From assembly GCF_001723175.1 (NCBI RefSeq), contig NC_064652.1, positions 496,001-560,000 of the forward strand: a stretch of 64,000 nucleotides of DNA, in the 5' to 3' direction. The notes under the pieces were generated by a model. It did not search any database. It was not told where the DNA came from and saw nothing but the letters and a program-made list of their open reading frames with translations. Numbering within the stretch: position 1 is the first letter of the stretch; each line of letters opens with the position of its first letter. The translations under genes and the position numbers were made by a program. Source of the DNA: Penicillium oxalicum (taxonomy: Eukaryota > Ascomycota > Eurotiomycetes > Eurotiales > Aspergillaceae). Below, piece by piece: positions 21,580-33,983 of the stretch.

Positions 21580-23468
21580 CTAGAGCTCATTGTGTTGTCC
21601 AGCCGCAGTGGCAACGGGTTCACCTCCGGACTCTAACACACCATTGCCACTGCTGGTGTTAGCGCCGGGACCATCGATGTGTGACGCCCTCTGCTGACCC
21701 TTGTCAAAGGAGCCGCGCATGACGCTCGCCTCTGCCGGGAACTCAAACTTGGAACTCTTCCACGGCTTCACCTTCATGAGATACATCGTGTCAATCTCCT
21801 CGAGGGTTCGTCCCTGGCCCTCAATGACACCAAAGTAAACTGTGCCAGCGGCGAGGAACAAACAACCAGCGAACACATAGCCGTATCGGAAATCAATAGC
21901 ACTGGTGATGAAAGGCGTGAAGAACGCGAGAAGGAAGTTCCAGAGCCAGTTTGAGGCTGTGCATAGGGACATACCGCGAGCGCGGTACTGCGAAGGGAAC
22001 AACTCAGCAATGATTGCCCACACCATCGGACCCCAGGTACTAGCAAAGCCGAGGATGAAGAGACAAGCGAAGACGACCATGACGACACCCGCCGTCTTGG
22101 TGTTTTCGGGATTGGCTTGGTCGAGCGAGAAGTGCCCAACAGAGGCAAAGATCATGAAGCAGACAAACATCCACAACGCGCCCGCGATAAGAGACCTACG
22201 ACGACCGTAATGCTCAATGAGATACAAGCCAAGGAAGGTAGTACCAAAGTTTACACCACCGAGAATCATCTGAGTGACGTAGCTGTTTTTGATGCCGGCA
22301 CCTTGGAAGACGGTGGTTCCGTAGTAGAAGAAGTAGTTGGCACCGGTCAGTTGCTGAAGGGCCTGGAGGGTGACACCGATCGCCACACGACGAGACATAG
22401 TCGGAGCGCGGAACATTTGTATCCAGGATGCCTGGCCATTGCGAACCTCCTCATCATATTTTTGCTTGATCTCCTCAAATTCGATATGGAGGGCACGGTG
22501 GTTGCGGGGGACTCCGTAGATTTTAGAAAGCGTCCCGATGGCCTTGTCGACTTTACCGTGGCGGTAGTCGTAGCGAGGACTCTCGGGGAAGAAGGCCATG
22601 CCGAGACCAAGAATGAGAGCCCAGAGATATGTAATTCCCATCGGGATGCGCCACGAGGCCGTGGTGGTCATACTTTCGGTACCAAAGTTGATACAATTGG
22701 CGACGAAGATGCCCAGGGTGATGAAAAGTTGGTATGTACTGGAAATGGTAGTCAGCGAACCGTGTCATTCACCGTCCCCAAAGCTGTTCTTTCCGGTCAT
22801 GATTTCCAAGCATACCTGATGAGAGCACCTCGAATGTGTCTTGGGCCAGATTCGGCCTGGTACATGGGTACGAGCAACGACAGACCTCCAACGCCCAGGC
22901 CTGCCACCCAGCGACCAAGAGCGACTTGATACCATTTCCCAGAAGGCGAAGTGATTTGCACCGTGATGCCGACACAGACAATGGCGGACCAGCCACTGAT
23001 GGACCATTTTCGACCGATCCGATCAGCAATGTACCCGGCGACAAGAGCACCGATCAGAGTACCAATCGACAGCTATATTTTGACCACATCAGCATCCGTT
23101 TTGGCGTATTCATGTTTGGGAAGGGGGAGGAGATGCAGATTAGCAATACTTACCAGAGCAACAATGAGACCCGAGCGAACATTACTGAAAGAATAAGTCC
23201 CGTTCGAATTGAGCTCGCCAAACCGCCTCAAGAAGTCTTCCATTTCGAGGAAACCCGAGATCTGGCCAGTATCGTAACCGAACAAGAAACCACCCATGGA
23301 GATGAAAACTCCCATCAAGAAGGATCGCCATGTCAGAAGGGGAATGGGCGTGTCGACTACATCGTGGGCGGCTTTCTCCCGCTCTGCTGTCGACGTGGAC
23401 TCTCGAGGTAGATCTGTGTTGCCATACACATCTTCCGGTTTCCTCTGGAAGAGGTTCTTCAGAGGCAT
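21580..23468 (-). CDS. MFS hexose transporter (high-affinity glucose transporter type)
   Basis: Twelve-helix sugar/H+ symporter of the plasma membrane, 576 aa. Exons are 23468-23154, 23072-22816 and 22738-21580 (introns 81 and 77 nt). The N-terminus MPLKNLFQRKPEDVYGNTDLPRE is characteristic of Aspergillus HxtA-like hexose transporters. Sugar-transporter signatures are ADRIGRKW between helices 2 and 3, RWVAGLGVGGLSLLVPMYQAE, the PESPRY motif before the central loop, QQLTGANYFFYYGT in helix 7, EHYGRRRSLIAGALW, and the C-terminal GRTLEEID. The cytosolic tail is Ser/Gly-rich. CreA-like SYGGRG sites upstream (23719, 23985, 24029) fit glucose control but are short and weak evidence. Exact substrate is not determinable from sequence alone. 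Confidence 0.93.
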
Positions 23469-25189
23469 CTTGGACCAACCTAAGCGCGAAAGAGGGGGTG
23501 GGTGTGACTGATGGAAGTTGCCCTGGATGAGTCACGGAGCAATGTAGTTTATTGCGAAAGGAAAATATGTGTAGAGTAGTCTTGTGTGCAAGGAACCTAT
23601 TCAAATTATACGAGAATGGCTAATTCGCCTACGTCACTACTTACTGTTCTCTACATACACCAGTGCCAAGCCTTGGCGACCAAAGGAAGCCGTTCCCATG
23701 TGGCCATCATGATCATGTCTGGGGAAAACAGGTCTTCAACCACGGCTCGATCGCCAGTAACTGACGCAACGACGCAGCGAGACAACGGCGCAGTCGCGGT
23801 GTGGACGAACTCAATTTCTGTCATCGGTACCGAGCCAGTGGTCTTGGCCAGAGAAACTTCTCCTCCCATAGGAAGACTAGCGAGTCATCCTTTGCAATGC
23901 TTCGTAAAATGTCGATGATCTTTCATACGTCTCCTGAAGAGTCGAGATCGGAAGCAAGGTACAGTGGACTATCTAGTCAGCAGTCTGGGGTAAATGGATA
24001 TCAGTGCGGGTTCGGCCAATCCACACTCGTGGAGAGCGTACAAATCCGGAGATTCTCAGGTGTGACAGCCCCGGAAGAACGATCTCTGGATCAAACTGCG
24101 CATGAACCAGGGTGACCTCAGCGGCGTGGCAAACCGTTCCAGCAGCCTCGCGTGATTGCTTGAACCATCCCGGATGTTCCGCCAGAGGATGGTGGCGACA
24201 GTTTCCACCTTTTGATCAGCCCCGCCAGGAGATACAGTCGGGGGGGCCCTTTCGCGGGGGGAGGGGAGAAGGGGGACACCATATTATCCTTGCAGTAGAA
24301 GGTTTGTAGAATGTGTCAATGATGCCAGAGCGAAGCGCCACTGAAAGCATGCCTCTCGGCATCGAATTTCCTGACTGTCACTGGGGTGGCTTGCTCGGGA
24401 GGCTTTACCAGTAATGAGCGGAAGTGTACTGGATCCACTTTCGGCTGGCGATTGCTGTGAAAATGAAGTGCAGAGCTCGACCGGGCCAAGCCAGACAGTC
24501 TGGTCGTCGGGTTGCCGGAGCTTTTGTCGAAGTTGACAGCCCTCTTTCGAGAAACATAACCACCTAGTGGGCGGTTATGCTGCATGTGGATGCATGGCAC
24601 AAGGAACAGAAACAATGGAACTTCGGTTCTAGGCCAAGTTCGTAAGTTGGTAAGCAGGGGTGTGAGAAGGAAATGCCGCTTGATTCCGCATTTGCTTTTG
24701 GCGCAGGACACATGGTGCCAGACTTTGTAGAGAAGGCGCCAGAATATTCCAGTCGATGCGAAGCAAGCTGGATCCTACAAGGGTACTTTTTCCAGTCGCA
24801 GATATGCAACTCACTGCATCAGGTAACTTGTGCCCTAAGTCCGATGCGGGCTAGTTTTCTTGGTGGGGGGGAAGCATAAGGTAGGCAGGTTGCACTCTAG
24901 ATGTTGATGCAAAGTGTCTTCATAAAATGGATAGAAACAAGCTATGTTCAATTTCCCCACGGATGTAAACTTTGGACAAGAACAATCCAACATACACACT
25001 CGATCCCAGAACGATACAAGAGGAATCAAAACAGCCTGAAAAACAGTCATAGTCAACGCCCTCCCCCCGAAACGCCCCTCTCCCCCTTTACCATGAGGTA
25101 TCATAGACTAAATAAAAAAGGCATTCAAAAAAAAAAAAAAAATAAAAGAAATCAAGTCCTCTGCAACGGAGAATCCGAGTCTGAATTCA
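23469..25189. other. Intergenic, hexose transporter promoter and FacB 3' region
   Basis: No supported gene. Three matches to the CreA consensus SYGGRG lie on the plus strand: CTGGGG at 23719-23724 and 23985-23990, and GTGGAG at 24029-24034. A CCAAT pentamer lies at 24016-24020. A-rich tract at 25128-25145 near the FacB 3' end. Confidence 0.45.
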
Positions 25190-27968
25190 TTAAACCGACA
25201 GCGGTTGGTCCCAGCCATGGACCATGCCAAATTCGCCGACCTCGTCCTTGGAGGGCATCACGACTCCTCTTCGGAATGGATCAGCCAGGCTGAGCTCATC
25301 CGGGTGTATTGACACATCCCCTATTGTCGAAAAGTCCTCAGTGCTCCCCATGTTACTATCCCCAGAGTAGCCCAGGAAATTTTGTTGAGGCATTTCACTG
25401 TGAATGGAGTAATCTCCACTACTCGCAGACCACGCCTCGGGAGACAAGCCTTGCAGCTCACTTGACAAGGGACCGGGCATCACAAGCGTCGACTCTTGGG
25501 ATCGGCGATGGCAATCAGCGGTGATGGAGGCGAATGGACCTGGATCCTCGCTGCATTCACTACCGCCATAAATCCCAGTGAAGATATTGGAGAGACCGCG
25601 GTCCATGTCACTCAAGACATACTCCCAGTCGGCCATCGTGATCGCCCCGGCGGATGATTCGGAGGCGATAGCCGTCGGCATTGCGCGCGATTGGTTATAC
25701 CCGGCAACGGAGTCCGAATGCCGCCCTTCATGGCCGAGATCAAGGGAAGAATGTCGGCCCAGTTGATAAAAGGCCACCGGCGACTGCTCGTGTTGGGTAG
25801 GGGGGAGACTGGTCCAACTAGGCGATCGCATCGCAGACGTCTCAAGCGGAGGTGTCGAGCCGGAGACGGTATTTCGGCGGGATTGAGGATCCAACGGAGT
25901 CGGTTGATCCTTATGGATGGAGGTGCTGATTCGCGCCTTCAAAGATTGCAACTGCTTCTTAGGAGATTTCAAAGGCTTGTGAGCTGGGGCCCCCATATGC
26001 CCAGACTTCTTACCACTGGCAGTGGCTGCCAGGTCTGGTGAGCAGCTTGAACTGAGGGAGATCAAAGATCCAGCGAGTGTTTTGAACTCGGCCGCCGCGC
26101 TGGAGGATTCCGCTTGTAATTGCTCGAGGACGGTTGTCAGCAATTTCTGGTTGTCCTTTGCCAGCTTGCTGTCCCGCTTGAGGCCCAGAGTTTGCCACAA
26201 AAGCCCCAAGCCCGAGAAAAGGACCAGCTCTTCGCGGTTGATGCTGAGAGACAAACACAGTCGGCGCTCGTCGAGCAAGTCGAGAATCTGCATGATGTGC
26301 TTGGCCGATCCCGACACGGCCAGGACAGATGGCGATCGAATGTGCTCTTCGGCAAAGCAGACAGCTGGTCGATGGATCAAAGATCGAATATAGTAGTAAA
26401 CGAGGGAGAGCAGAGGCGATCGGCTGCCAGTGATGTTGGTACTAGGTTTATCTTGACTGAATTCGAGGCGCAAATGAGAAGGTAGACCCCGGAGCCAGTC
26501 ATCCAGCTGTGCACTCAGACCGCGCAACTTTGCCACGTGAAGGTCGTAGCCAGTCTTTGAGGGATACAAGTCTTCCACGACTTGACTCAAGATACGCGAG
26601 GCACTGAAGAGAGCGAGAGCACTCGAAATACGGGTCGATTCACCGGGTAGAGTTGGCAGAAATTCCGATTCGGTGACGTTTTCGTCGTCAATATCAACCG
26701 GAAGCTCAGTTTCGATAATCGACTCATCAAGAATCACAGGCATTCCTGTTAACGCAGCGCAAAAGCGATCGACAGTATATTGACACCAAAAGACTTTCTT
26801 TCGTGTCTCCGCTTCTAGGGGGTTGGACTTTGCGCTTCGGGGATTGTGATGCAGTTCCAACTGATGGCATATGTCCACAGCCAAAGCACGATACCGGAGC
26901 AAGGCGCGATAGTCGCGCTTGGTCATGCAATACAGTTGTGCCAAGACAAAGCATTGCAAAACTTCAATGGAGGTTTCCCCGATGAACGAGTCGAGGCAGA
27001 CGGTCCAGTTTTGCTCGAAGAAAGATGGATCTTGATGGGTTCGTGACTTAAGAAGAATGAGCACATGCCTCGTACGGTTGTCAAATCATCATGTAACTCA
27101 CCTGCGACGACAAAGCGGCAATTCCAAATATCAAGTTCAATTGCGCCATCAATTGGACATTCCGTTGGAAAGAATCCAATTCATTCAAATACTCTCCATA
27201 GGCTTTGAGAATGGTGGGCCGATGAACCACGGGGTACATCGGCGCCCACTCCTGGAAGAATATATTGATAAGCTGGTCAGACACCAGACGTGGCGGAGTG
27301 GCTAGTGCTTGTCCGGGCAATCCTCGGGCAAGAAGTTGACTCGATCTCGAAAAGGCTTCCGAGGAGGGGTACGACTTGAGCTTTCCTTGGCTCACAAGCG
27401 CATGATTGAAAGCACCTGAGTGAGGGCGGTCAGACAACAAAGCACTTTGCACGATGCCGGTACGGATTAAACACTCACCAGCGAAGCCCTGTGTGGTTGA
27501 CAAGCCATCATTCCACTTGCCGATGTCATTCGTTGACTCGGATGGATTGACGAACTTTTCGATATGAATGATGCCATCCCGTGCTTCCGAGATCGGCGGT
27601 TTCGTCGCCGCGGACATAGATGGAGATTGTGCTGGTGCGGTCCGCTGCGAGGCTGAAGAAAAGGAATGAATACGAGATAGCACGTCAATCTTCTCGTCCT
27701 TCTCATCCAAGAGGTCCTTGAGTTCCTTGACCTCGGCTTCTAAACTTCGCACCCGCTCCTCCAACGACTCGGTGTACCCACGGGGAAAAGCCCGGCGGCT
27801 TAGTTTGTCGCTCGTTTTACACTCGAATCCCACATTTGCGCATTGGGTGCAGCACGGGCGAATCCCATCACAGCGAATCTTCTTACTGCGACATCGATCA
27901 CAAGCTTGGGCGATACGACTCTGACTGCCGCCCACCCTGATCACTTTCATCGGGAGAATACCGGGCAT
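25190..27968 (-). CDS. facB: FacB-type Zn2Cys6 acetate-utilisation activator
   Basis: Transcription activator of acetate/gluconeogenic genes (Aspergillus FacB, related to yeast Cat8; known). Exons 27968-27479, 27415-27102 and 27046-25190 (introns 63 and 55 nt) give 886 aa, close to A. nidulans FacB. The start [13 protein letters not shown] matches the family; an in-frame ATG at 28043 would add 25 residues including CACLC. The zinc cluster runs [12 protein letters not shown] then CTQC...C (ligands at 23, 26, 33, 40, 43, 50), followed by a linker [14 protein letters not shown] and a heptad coiled coil (about 69-97). The middle holds the fungal transcription factor domain ([35 protein letters not shown]). 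The tail is Ser/Pro/acidic, suited to activation. The gene lies 1.7 kb upstream of the hexose transporter on the same strand. Confidence 0.93.
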
Positions 27969-30755
27969 CTTGGCAGAGCAAAGACAGGCGCATCGGTCGC
28001 CTGAGAGTCCAAGACTTTCGCGGCGTATGGCTCTCCTGAACAATTGTCAGACGGCGAGATCTTGCGTGAGATTGTGTGCTTCTGCAGGGAGGATGAGAAA
28101 ATATAGTTATATTCAGAGAGATGTGCGCCTCGACTGACGAAAGGCGAAGCCACCGAAGCGAGAGGGGCAGAATAGAGGCGATAAGACGGAGGAAGACGTG
28201 CAGATGCAGATGCGTGCGAGTGGACCCGGCTGACTCAGTTACAGTGGGCGGGAAGAGGGGCCAGCGACCTCGTGCATCCCGCCAATGGTCTTGGCCAATT
28301 TAGGGTGTTTCGCAGGTATTGGTATTGTGGTACGGTATCGATGCAAAGGTTAAATTCAGCGGTTGTTGTGGACGGTACAAGTGACTTGGCAATCACCTTT
28401 ATCTCTCTCTCTCTTCTTCCCCTCCAAAAGAGTTGGAACTTTTTTTTTCTGGGCGTGGAGGGGGTCCTTATCGGTGGCTCTCGATTCCCATTAGCTTGTC
28501 AGCAGAGAGGATGACACTAAAACACACCCTGGTAGTGGTTCAGGATCGTTTGAGATTCCAGGCCACCAGCGGAAGAGCACAGTCCATCGTCGGTAACCAG
28601 GTTGGTCTGGCTTCCCGAGGCGCCGACAACTGTGTGGGCGACTGTGGACTCGGTTGAGGATCCCACCGATCGTCCCGACGACCCCAGACTCCAGAGGACT
28701 CCAGTTGCCCCATATAGTCTTGGCCGTAACTGTATCAGGTTACCATGGAATCTTCGCTGATCGACGAGTCAGAGGCCAATTACAGTACATTACATCACAT
28801 GCATACAATCGTACCCACTCTCTGTAATATATACCAATGTCGTACGGTACAGCACAAGAGGATAGTGATCGCACTACTCTGCATCGACCACGGGATGCGC
28901 AAATCATGATCTTCTTCACACTCTTGGCTGCCCATATTCCCCTGTCAGGATCCCCCCGGTGGACCACAGGCTGACGAAAAGATAAAACGGAAGTGTCAGA
29001 CGAATGACGAATCTTCACGATATCAGTGGTTCACACTTCCTGAATGAGCGATATCCTCGTCAGGAAGGATTGGCTGGAGAGGGCATTCTAGGCTGAAGAT
29101 TCGACGATCATCTCCCAAGGTTCAGCGACGATGAAGACTTTGGAAGTCGAGACCGAGGCAGGTCAGCGATGATAAGACCGCCATGCCGTACCACGCATGA
29201 CTCCTCGACGACTCTCTGCCCGGCCAGGCTGCTGTCTTGACCTTGTGGTTGCTGGGTAGGGAGTGATCTTTTGTTGTGCCTCGCCTCTTCACCCTGACAA
29301 GAGCGAAAATAGGGAGAGGGGGGACCAGAGGCGATTGCCGCTCAACAAAATAATGAGACATCAATCTCCTGCTTGAGAAACTAGGCTACCCATTTTCATG
29401 GGTGGTCCAGACAGTTGTCCAATTTCTTCCTCCATTTCCTCCGTCCGCGGAGTATCGGAGTGCAAAATTCACCACCAGTCGAGTTCTTGGATCAGTCATG
29501 CAGTCCTCCCGCCGGGGGGTGGGCTCGGCGCGGCGCAAGCTGCCGTTTCGGGGCTCTTGGACACCTTAGAGGAATGCAGGATTGTGGTCCCTGTCGAAAT
29601 GAAACTAGCTTGCGAAACGGAACGAAGAAAAAAAGCGGGACTCTGCACTTCTGCAGCCTTTCACCCTTCCCGAAGCCATTCCGTTGCGTTGAAGTATAAA
29701 TGCGCGACCGTGATGCCTCTTGATCCAGAGGATTCCAAATTCTCCGTCGCCTAGGTACACATCTGGCGCATGGATTCATACTCCTCAAGAACATGACCAT
29801 GGATGGAACCACCACGCTAAGAGATCTTCTAATCACTGGTGGAGACGCGAATAGGTGCTCGAATATCAGTTCTGGCTTCAGCACTCTCCCGGCCACTGTA
29901 ACGGAGAGGATTGTTGCAAGGCGTCCAGTCTAGGCTGGCTGACCGCATAGATTGGTCCGATGCAATCCTGCAAAAATCAGGATCAAATGCCGATGCTGGC
30001 ACTTCGCATAAGGAAGGATTAAGGATCGTGTCGCTTCCATAAGCCGGCGGAGCGAATCTTGCCCGAACGAATACCGATGTGACGATGAACCATGGCACCG
30101 TTTTGTGCTTCATCGGGGGGAGGATCTGCAAAGGCCTCATCGGGAATGGTGACACTCGATATCTAGCGCCGAACGCACGGTAAGCTCGGCGGCTGCAGGG
30201 CCCCCCGGCTCGTACATCAGGTCTGCTTGCCTGCCAGCTGTCAGATTGATTTCCGAGAACAACGTGCGCGAGCCTCAATCGAATGCTGCGTTGACGTAGT
30301 ATTCCCGATCTCATACTTAAGGCACCCATCGCGGTCCTCTACGCGCAGAGATTAGCCGTGACTTTCGAGTCAAATACGCTTTGTGCTGGAGATGCATATA
30401 TGAGGAGCGCGGAGAGTCTTGGAAAGCGCTAGCTTTGCTACCTTGAGGGTTGCCAAGTGTGTCGCACGCGGGGCTACCAGTGTGGCTATGGCGAATCTGC
30501 ACCAGAGATAGGCCGATCGGAACCTAACGACCACGAAAGCGTTTGATTGCTACATGAAGCGGAAAATCTGACACCCGTTCTTTTTAGCCTACGGAAATGC
30601 CCTGGCATTACATCAGTGGCAGGGGCCGAACCCAATTCGCAGATGCAGGCGTGCGGAGTGTCCGAAGACCCTGCTTTTTCGGTCGCATTGCCTCCTCGGA
30701 TTGTAACCATGACTGCAGATACGATGGTGCCAATCTTCCGTGTCGATCCTTGTCA
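27969..30755. other. Long intergenic upstream of FacB
   Basis: A 2.8-kb stretch, the second longest gap in the window. A CT-repeat lies at about 28400-28425. Open frames such as 29398-29754 (+) and 29829-30329 (-) lack motifs and look like chance. It probably holds the extended FacB promoter; no transposon or RNA gene is recognisable. Confidence 0.5.
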
Positions 30756-32504
30756 CTACGAAAAATCCTCGACATCCTCTACAGCTGATTGTAATTGGGT
30801 GAGATACGACACAACCGCGGGCGATTCGAGGAGGCTGGCCCTCTGGATTTCAAAAAAAAAAATTCAGGTAAGCATGAAAACAAGACAGGTGTCTTGGGAG
30901 GACAGAGGATCTGACCTGACTCGTGAGAGTTTGAACCGCGCGCTGCATCAGGATTCCTTCAAGCTCCCGTAACTTGAAGATCTCAGTGATTATTCCTGGG
31001 CGAACATGCATCCCCGTGAGGATCTCGTCGTCATGGATGCGATCCATGATGTTGTCGAATTGATGAGATGAAGCCAGTAGAGTCTCTACCTGATCGAGAA
31101 GTAACACCACTGCCCGTAATTGAAAAATATCCCACGATGGATCAGATGCAAGAAACTCTTGAAGCTGACCGGGAGACTCAATTTTCTTGTCCTTCCACGT
31201 CGCTTCAAGTTCTTTGGTGCCATCCATTCGTTGCGCGACCCCGATATGAAGACCGTCTTCTTCGTTCACACTTGCCCACCAGAGAATTTGACTTTCCCAG
31301 TAAATCTGTGGGGCACTACCTGATGCCTGGTCTTCGTCTTCGCGCGCGACTATCTTGACACCAGGGTCCTTGTGACAAAGCATATTTTTCGCAACTGCCA
31401 GCGGATCGTCATCAGGGAATGTCATGTCCAGCATCACTTGCTTGGCGTCAGATAAATCATCCGGCAAAAATCCGTAAGTGAAAAACATCTCTGATGCGGA
31501 CTTTTCATCGCCGTATCTATATAGGAAAGTCTCAGCGAATTGTTTGGCGTATCGAGGGCGTGCTTGTGATTTGGGAGGGGGGGGGCCGGCTTACGAGATA
31601 GTCACCTCCTCTCCCTGGTGAACACTTTGGCCCCAACGCAACTGAAGAATCACTCTACCCGCGGCGTCCATATCGTAGAGAGCCTTGGCTTTCTTCTCAC
31701 CGGCATGATTGGCCATATCGATGCAAGGCACCATAGCATGTCCAATCCCGGGCAAGTCTAACATGCGTGATCGATACGCAGCGTCAACATATAGCCAGTC
31801 ATGGAGAGTCAATTTACCCGTGTCCTCATCCCACCAGCACTGTCGACACCATGGAATACTTTCGGTCGCCTGGCGGAGATGCTCGAACTCGCGTTGCAAC
31901 GCCGCGACTTTGCTTGCCAATGGAGATTCCAGCGAAGTACCTTTGAGCAGCGATATCTCCTCATCCGAATAGAAAGTCGGGAGAGGGAATCGTTCAGGAA
32001 AAAACTTGACATAATCAGCCCAGGGACTCGAGACACCTATAGTCTGAGGAATGTCCGGGCTTGAATGCGTTATTTGAAGGAGAAGGAATATCAAAATTGC
32101 ACCCCGTGTGGTCTGCGATCTTATCAGCCGAGAAATTCTTCGAAAAACTATCTTTCTTGTGAACACAAACATGCATAAGGGAAAAAAAAAACCAAAAAAG
32201 AAAGAAAGGCTTACAGTGCCAAAGCCTCCCGCAGCTCCAAGACTTCACGCAAATGATGGTCGGATTTAGCATGATCATGAACGGTTTCCAAAGACAGGAT
32301 CAAGTCCGCCGGGACTCGAAGGAGAATTGTGGGTTCCGCATCGCTCTCATTGCTGACCCAAGACTCGGTGGCTACAATTGCATTGCCTTTGTCACTATCT
32401 GCATCGACAGAACCAGTTTTTTGGAATGTGACTCCATTGGCGACTACTTCGTTCAGGTGAAGCCATGCCGCAAGCGAGTCCGCCGGATACGAGGCTCGCT
32501 TCAT
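30756..32504 (-). CDS. SET-domain protein lysine methyltransferase (Rubisco-LSMT-like)
   Basis: Four exons, 32504-32215, 32119-31595, 31516-30916 and 30842-30756, give 500 aa. The start MKRASYPADSLAAWLHLNEV fits SETD/Rkm-type proteins. SET landmarks: TTRGAILIFLLLQITH, the split core YRSRMLDLPGIGHAMVPCIDMANHAG (the NHA-type SET motif) and VHQGEEVTISYGDEKSASEMFFTYGF (the GEE..ISYG motif). A substrate-binding C-terminal domain follows. The last 29-codon exon (RASLLESPAVVSYL) restores a family-like end after a GTCAGA donor. Exon 2 must use the AAG acceptor at 32120; the nearby CAG would cause an early stop. Substrate unknown, probably a ribosomal or translation-factor lysine by family analogy. 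Confidence 0.87.
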
Positions 32505-32540
32505 CGTGATTCGTGAGTTGGAGTCAATCACTGTGATGAA

Positions 32541-32562
32541 GGGGGGGGAGGGGGGGGGGGGG
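32541..32562 (-). repeat. G8-A-G13 tract next to SET gene start
   Basis: Near-perfect homopolymer of 22 nt, poly-C on the coding strand of the SET-domain gene and only 37 bp upstream of its ATG, so likely inside the 5' leader. Confidence 0.75.
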
Positions 32563-32806
32563 TAAGCCGGGGGAATCTTCTCTGGACACGATTGCAAGCC
32601 CCGAAGCCGAGGTGGCAGTCGAATCTTCACAAGATCGATTTGGTCGCCAGTCACGTAGGTGGAGACCTTTGATTATTATTTTTTTTGGCTGCCCAGCACG
32701 GGAGATGAGTGGAATCAATATCCAAAATACAGATGGCGTCTTTTTGGTCGTGGCCTGGACGAACGAGTTAATTTCCCATGATTGGGTCCACTTCTTGCTG
32801 GAAAGC

Positions 32807-32823
32807 GGGGGGGGGGGGGGGGG
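32807..32823 (-). repeat. 17-nt homopolymer (G on plus strand)
   Basis: Run of 17 G in the shared upstream region of the SET gene and the hydrophilic protein gene at 33310. Length may be unreliable. Confidence 0.75.
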
Positions 32824-33309
32824 CGCTCAAGTTTCTGCCAATGAGGACAGTTTTCAAAATTGGCAGACGGGGTTGAGCCCATAGTGGGTGCCTAAAGGGT
32901 TCCTGAAACCTCAGGCAGTAAATTGCTCATCCAACCATAGCAGATATTGAATGAAACTGATCATGAAATCGTGCCCCGACAAAGTATTCGCCATCATCGT
33001 CTTATCTGGAAAGTAAGAACAAAAGATCATGGCAGCAGGAGCTCTCTCAGTATCATCGATCTAGTAGTATTGAATACAAGCTTTTGTTTGCGATCGCCAT
33101 CGAAGCAGCATCGACACGCGTTGCGGCATCAAGACGTCATAGTTGGACCATGATGAAAGGACGGGGGAACCCCAGGTCTATTAATCATCGAGACGGGCGG
33201 ACTCATACAAAACAAGCATAACATCACCAATTCCCATCTCTCGCGCTTTCTCAGTCCCACGGATTTCTCAAAAGAAAAAAAGAACCTTTCACACACATTA
33301 CACTCAACC

Positions 33310-33795
33310 ATGTCCGGTAGATTTATCAATTCTTTCAACGTGAGTGCGCTTCTCGTACGAGCGACTCGAGCATCCATCCCCGCGAAACGAACTCTCGCAC
33401 AATCCGCCGTGGCTTTTACATCGCGTGGCTCTCAGCAAGAGCCTCTGGCCAAGGAATGGAAGGGAACACAAATAGATGAGCACAGTGTTTCACGCGCCAA
33501 GCGTGGTGATACCAAAGACCCCAGCGCCGCGGCCGTGAAATCTGGGTTGGATGAGCGAGCTCAGAATGAGGGGATGGCTGATAGCTCCAAGTCGGACGCT
33601 GCCACCGAGCGCGGTGGACGCAAGGCCGAAGCCAAGGTGAAGAAAGAACATCCCGCTGCTCCGGAGCCGGTAATAGGCATAAATGATGAGCGCGGACAGG
33701 TACGTGGTGAATCCCAGCAAGGAGGTCGAGTCGTCGCTGTCTAGGCTCCGTTGGAAGCTTTTCTGACCGACTTCATGTCACAGAAAGGACCTTGA
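33310..33795 (+). CDS. Small hydrophilic protein with mitochondrial-type presequence (LEA-like)
   Basis: Two exons, 33310-33699 and 33784-33795, give 133 aa. The intron has GTACGT, a CTGAC branch-like motif and an ACAG end. Splicing changes the end to NDERGQKGP, which fits the conserved-looking C-terminal block PVIGINDERG better than the unspliced 144-aa reading. The N-terminus (MSGRFINSFNVSALLVRATRASIPAKRTLAQ) is Arg/Ser-rich without acids, like a mitochondrial targeting sequence. The remainder is charged, Cys-free and probably disordered. I recognise it only as a conserved hypothetical protein of Eurotiales; a stress-protective role is inference. It ends 189 bp from the convergent GTPase gene. 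Confidence 0.7.
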
Positions 33796-33983
33796 TTTCA
33801 GCGGGCTTTGCCTCAATGACGCAGTTACGGGCATCGTTGTGGTGATCGGCTTCTCTAATAGCTGACACTATCTGTACATCCTCTTTCTTTGTTCGGTGGC
33901 GGTGCTGGCTACCTGGTTATTTTCAACGAGGCCTATACATGGACCATTGCCTCGAATAAATGCATTTTTCATGTCGAAATGAA

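Larger units (their letters stand above)
32505..33309. other. Divergent intergenic region with G tracts
   Basis: Lies between the SET gene (-) and the small gene at 33310 (+). Contains G8-A-G13 at 32541-32562, immediately upstream of the SET start, and a 17-G tract at 32807-32823. No gene. Confidence 0.6.

Noticed and set aside
22117..22929. 270-codon plus-strand ORF
   Set aside because: Antisense to the hexose transporter exons and crossing one of its introns.
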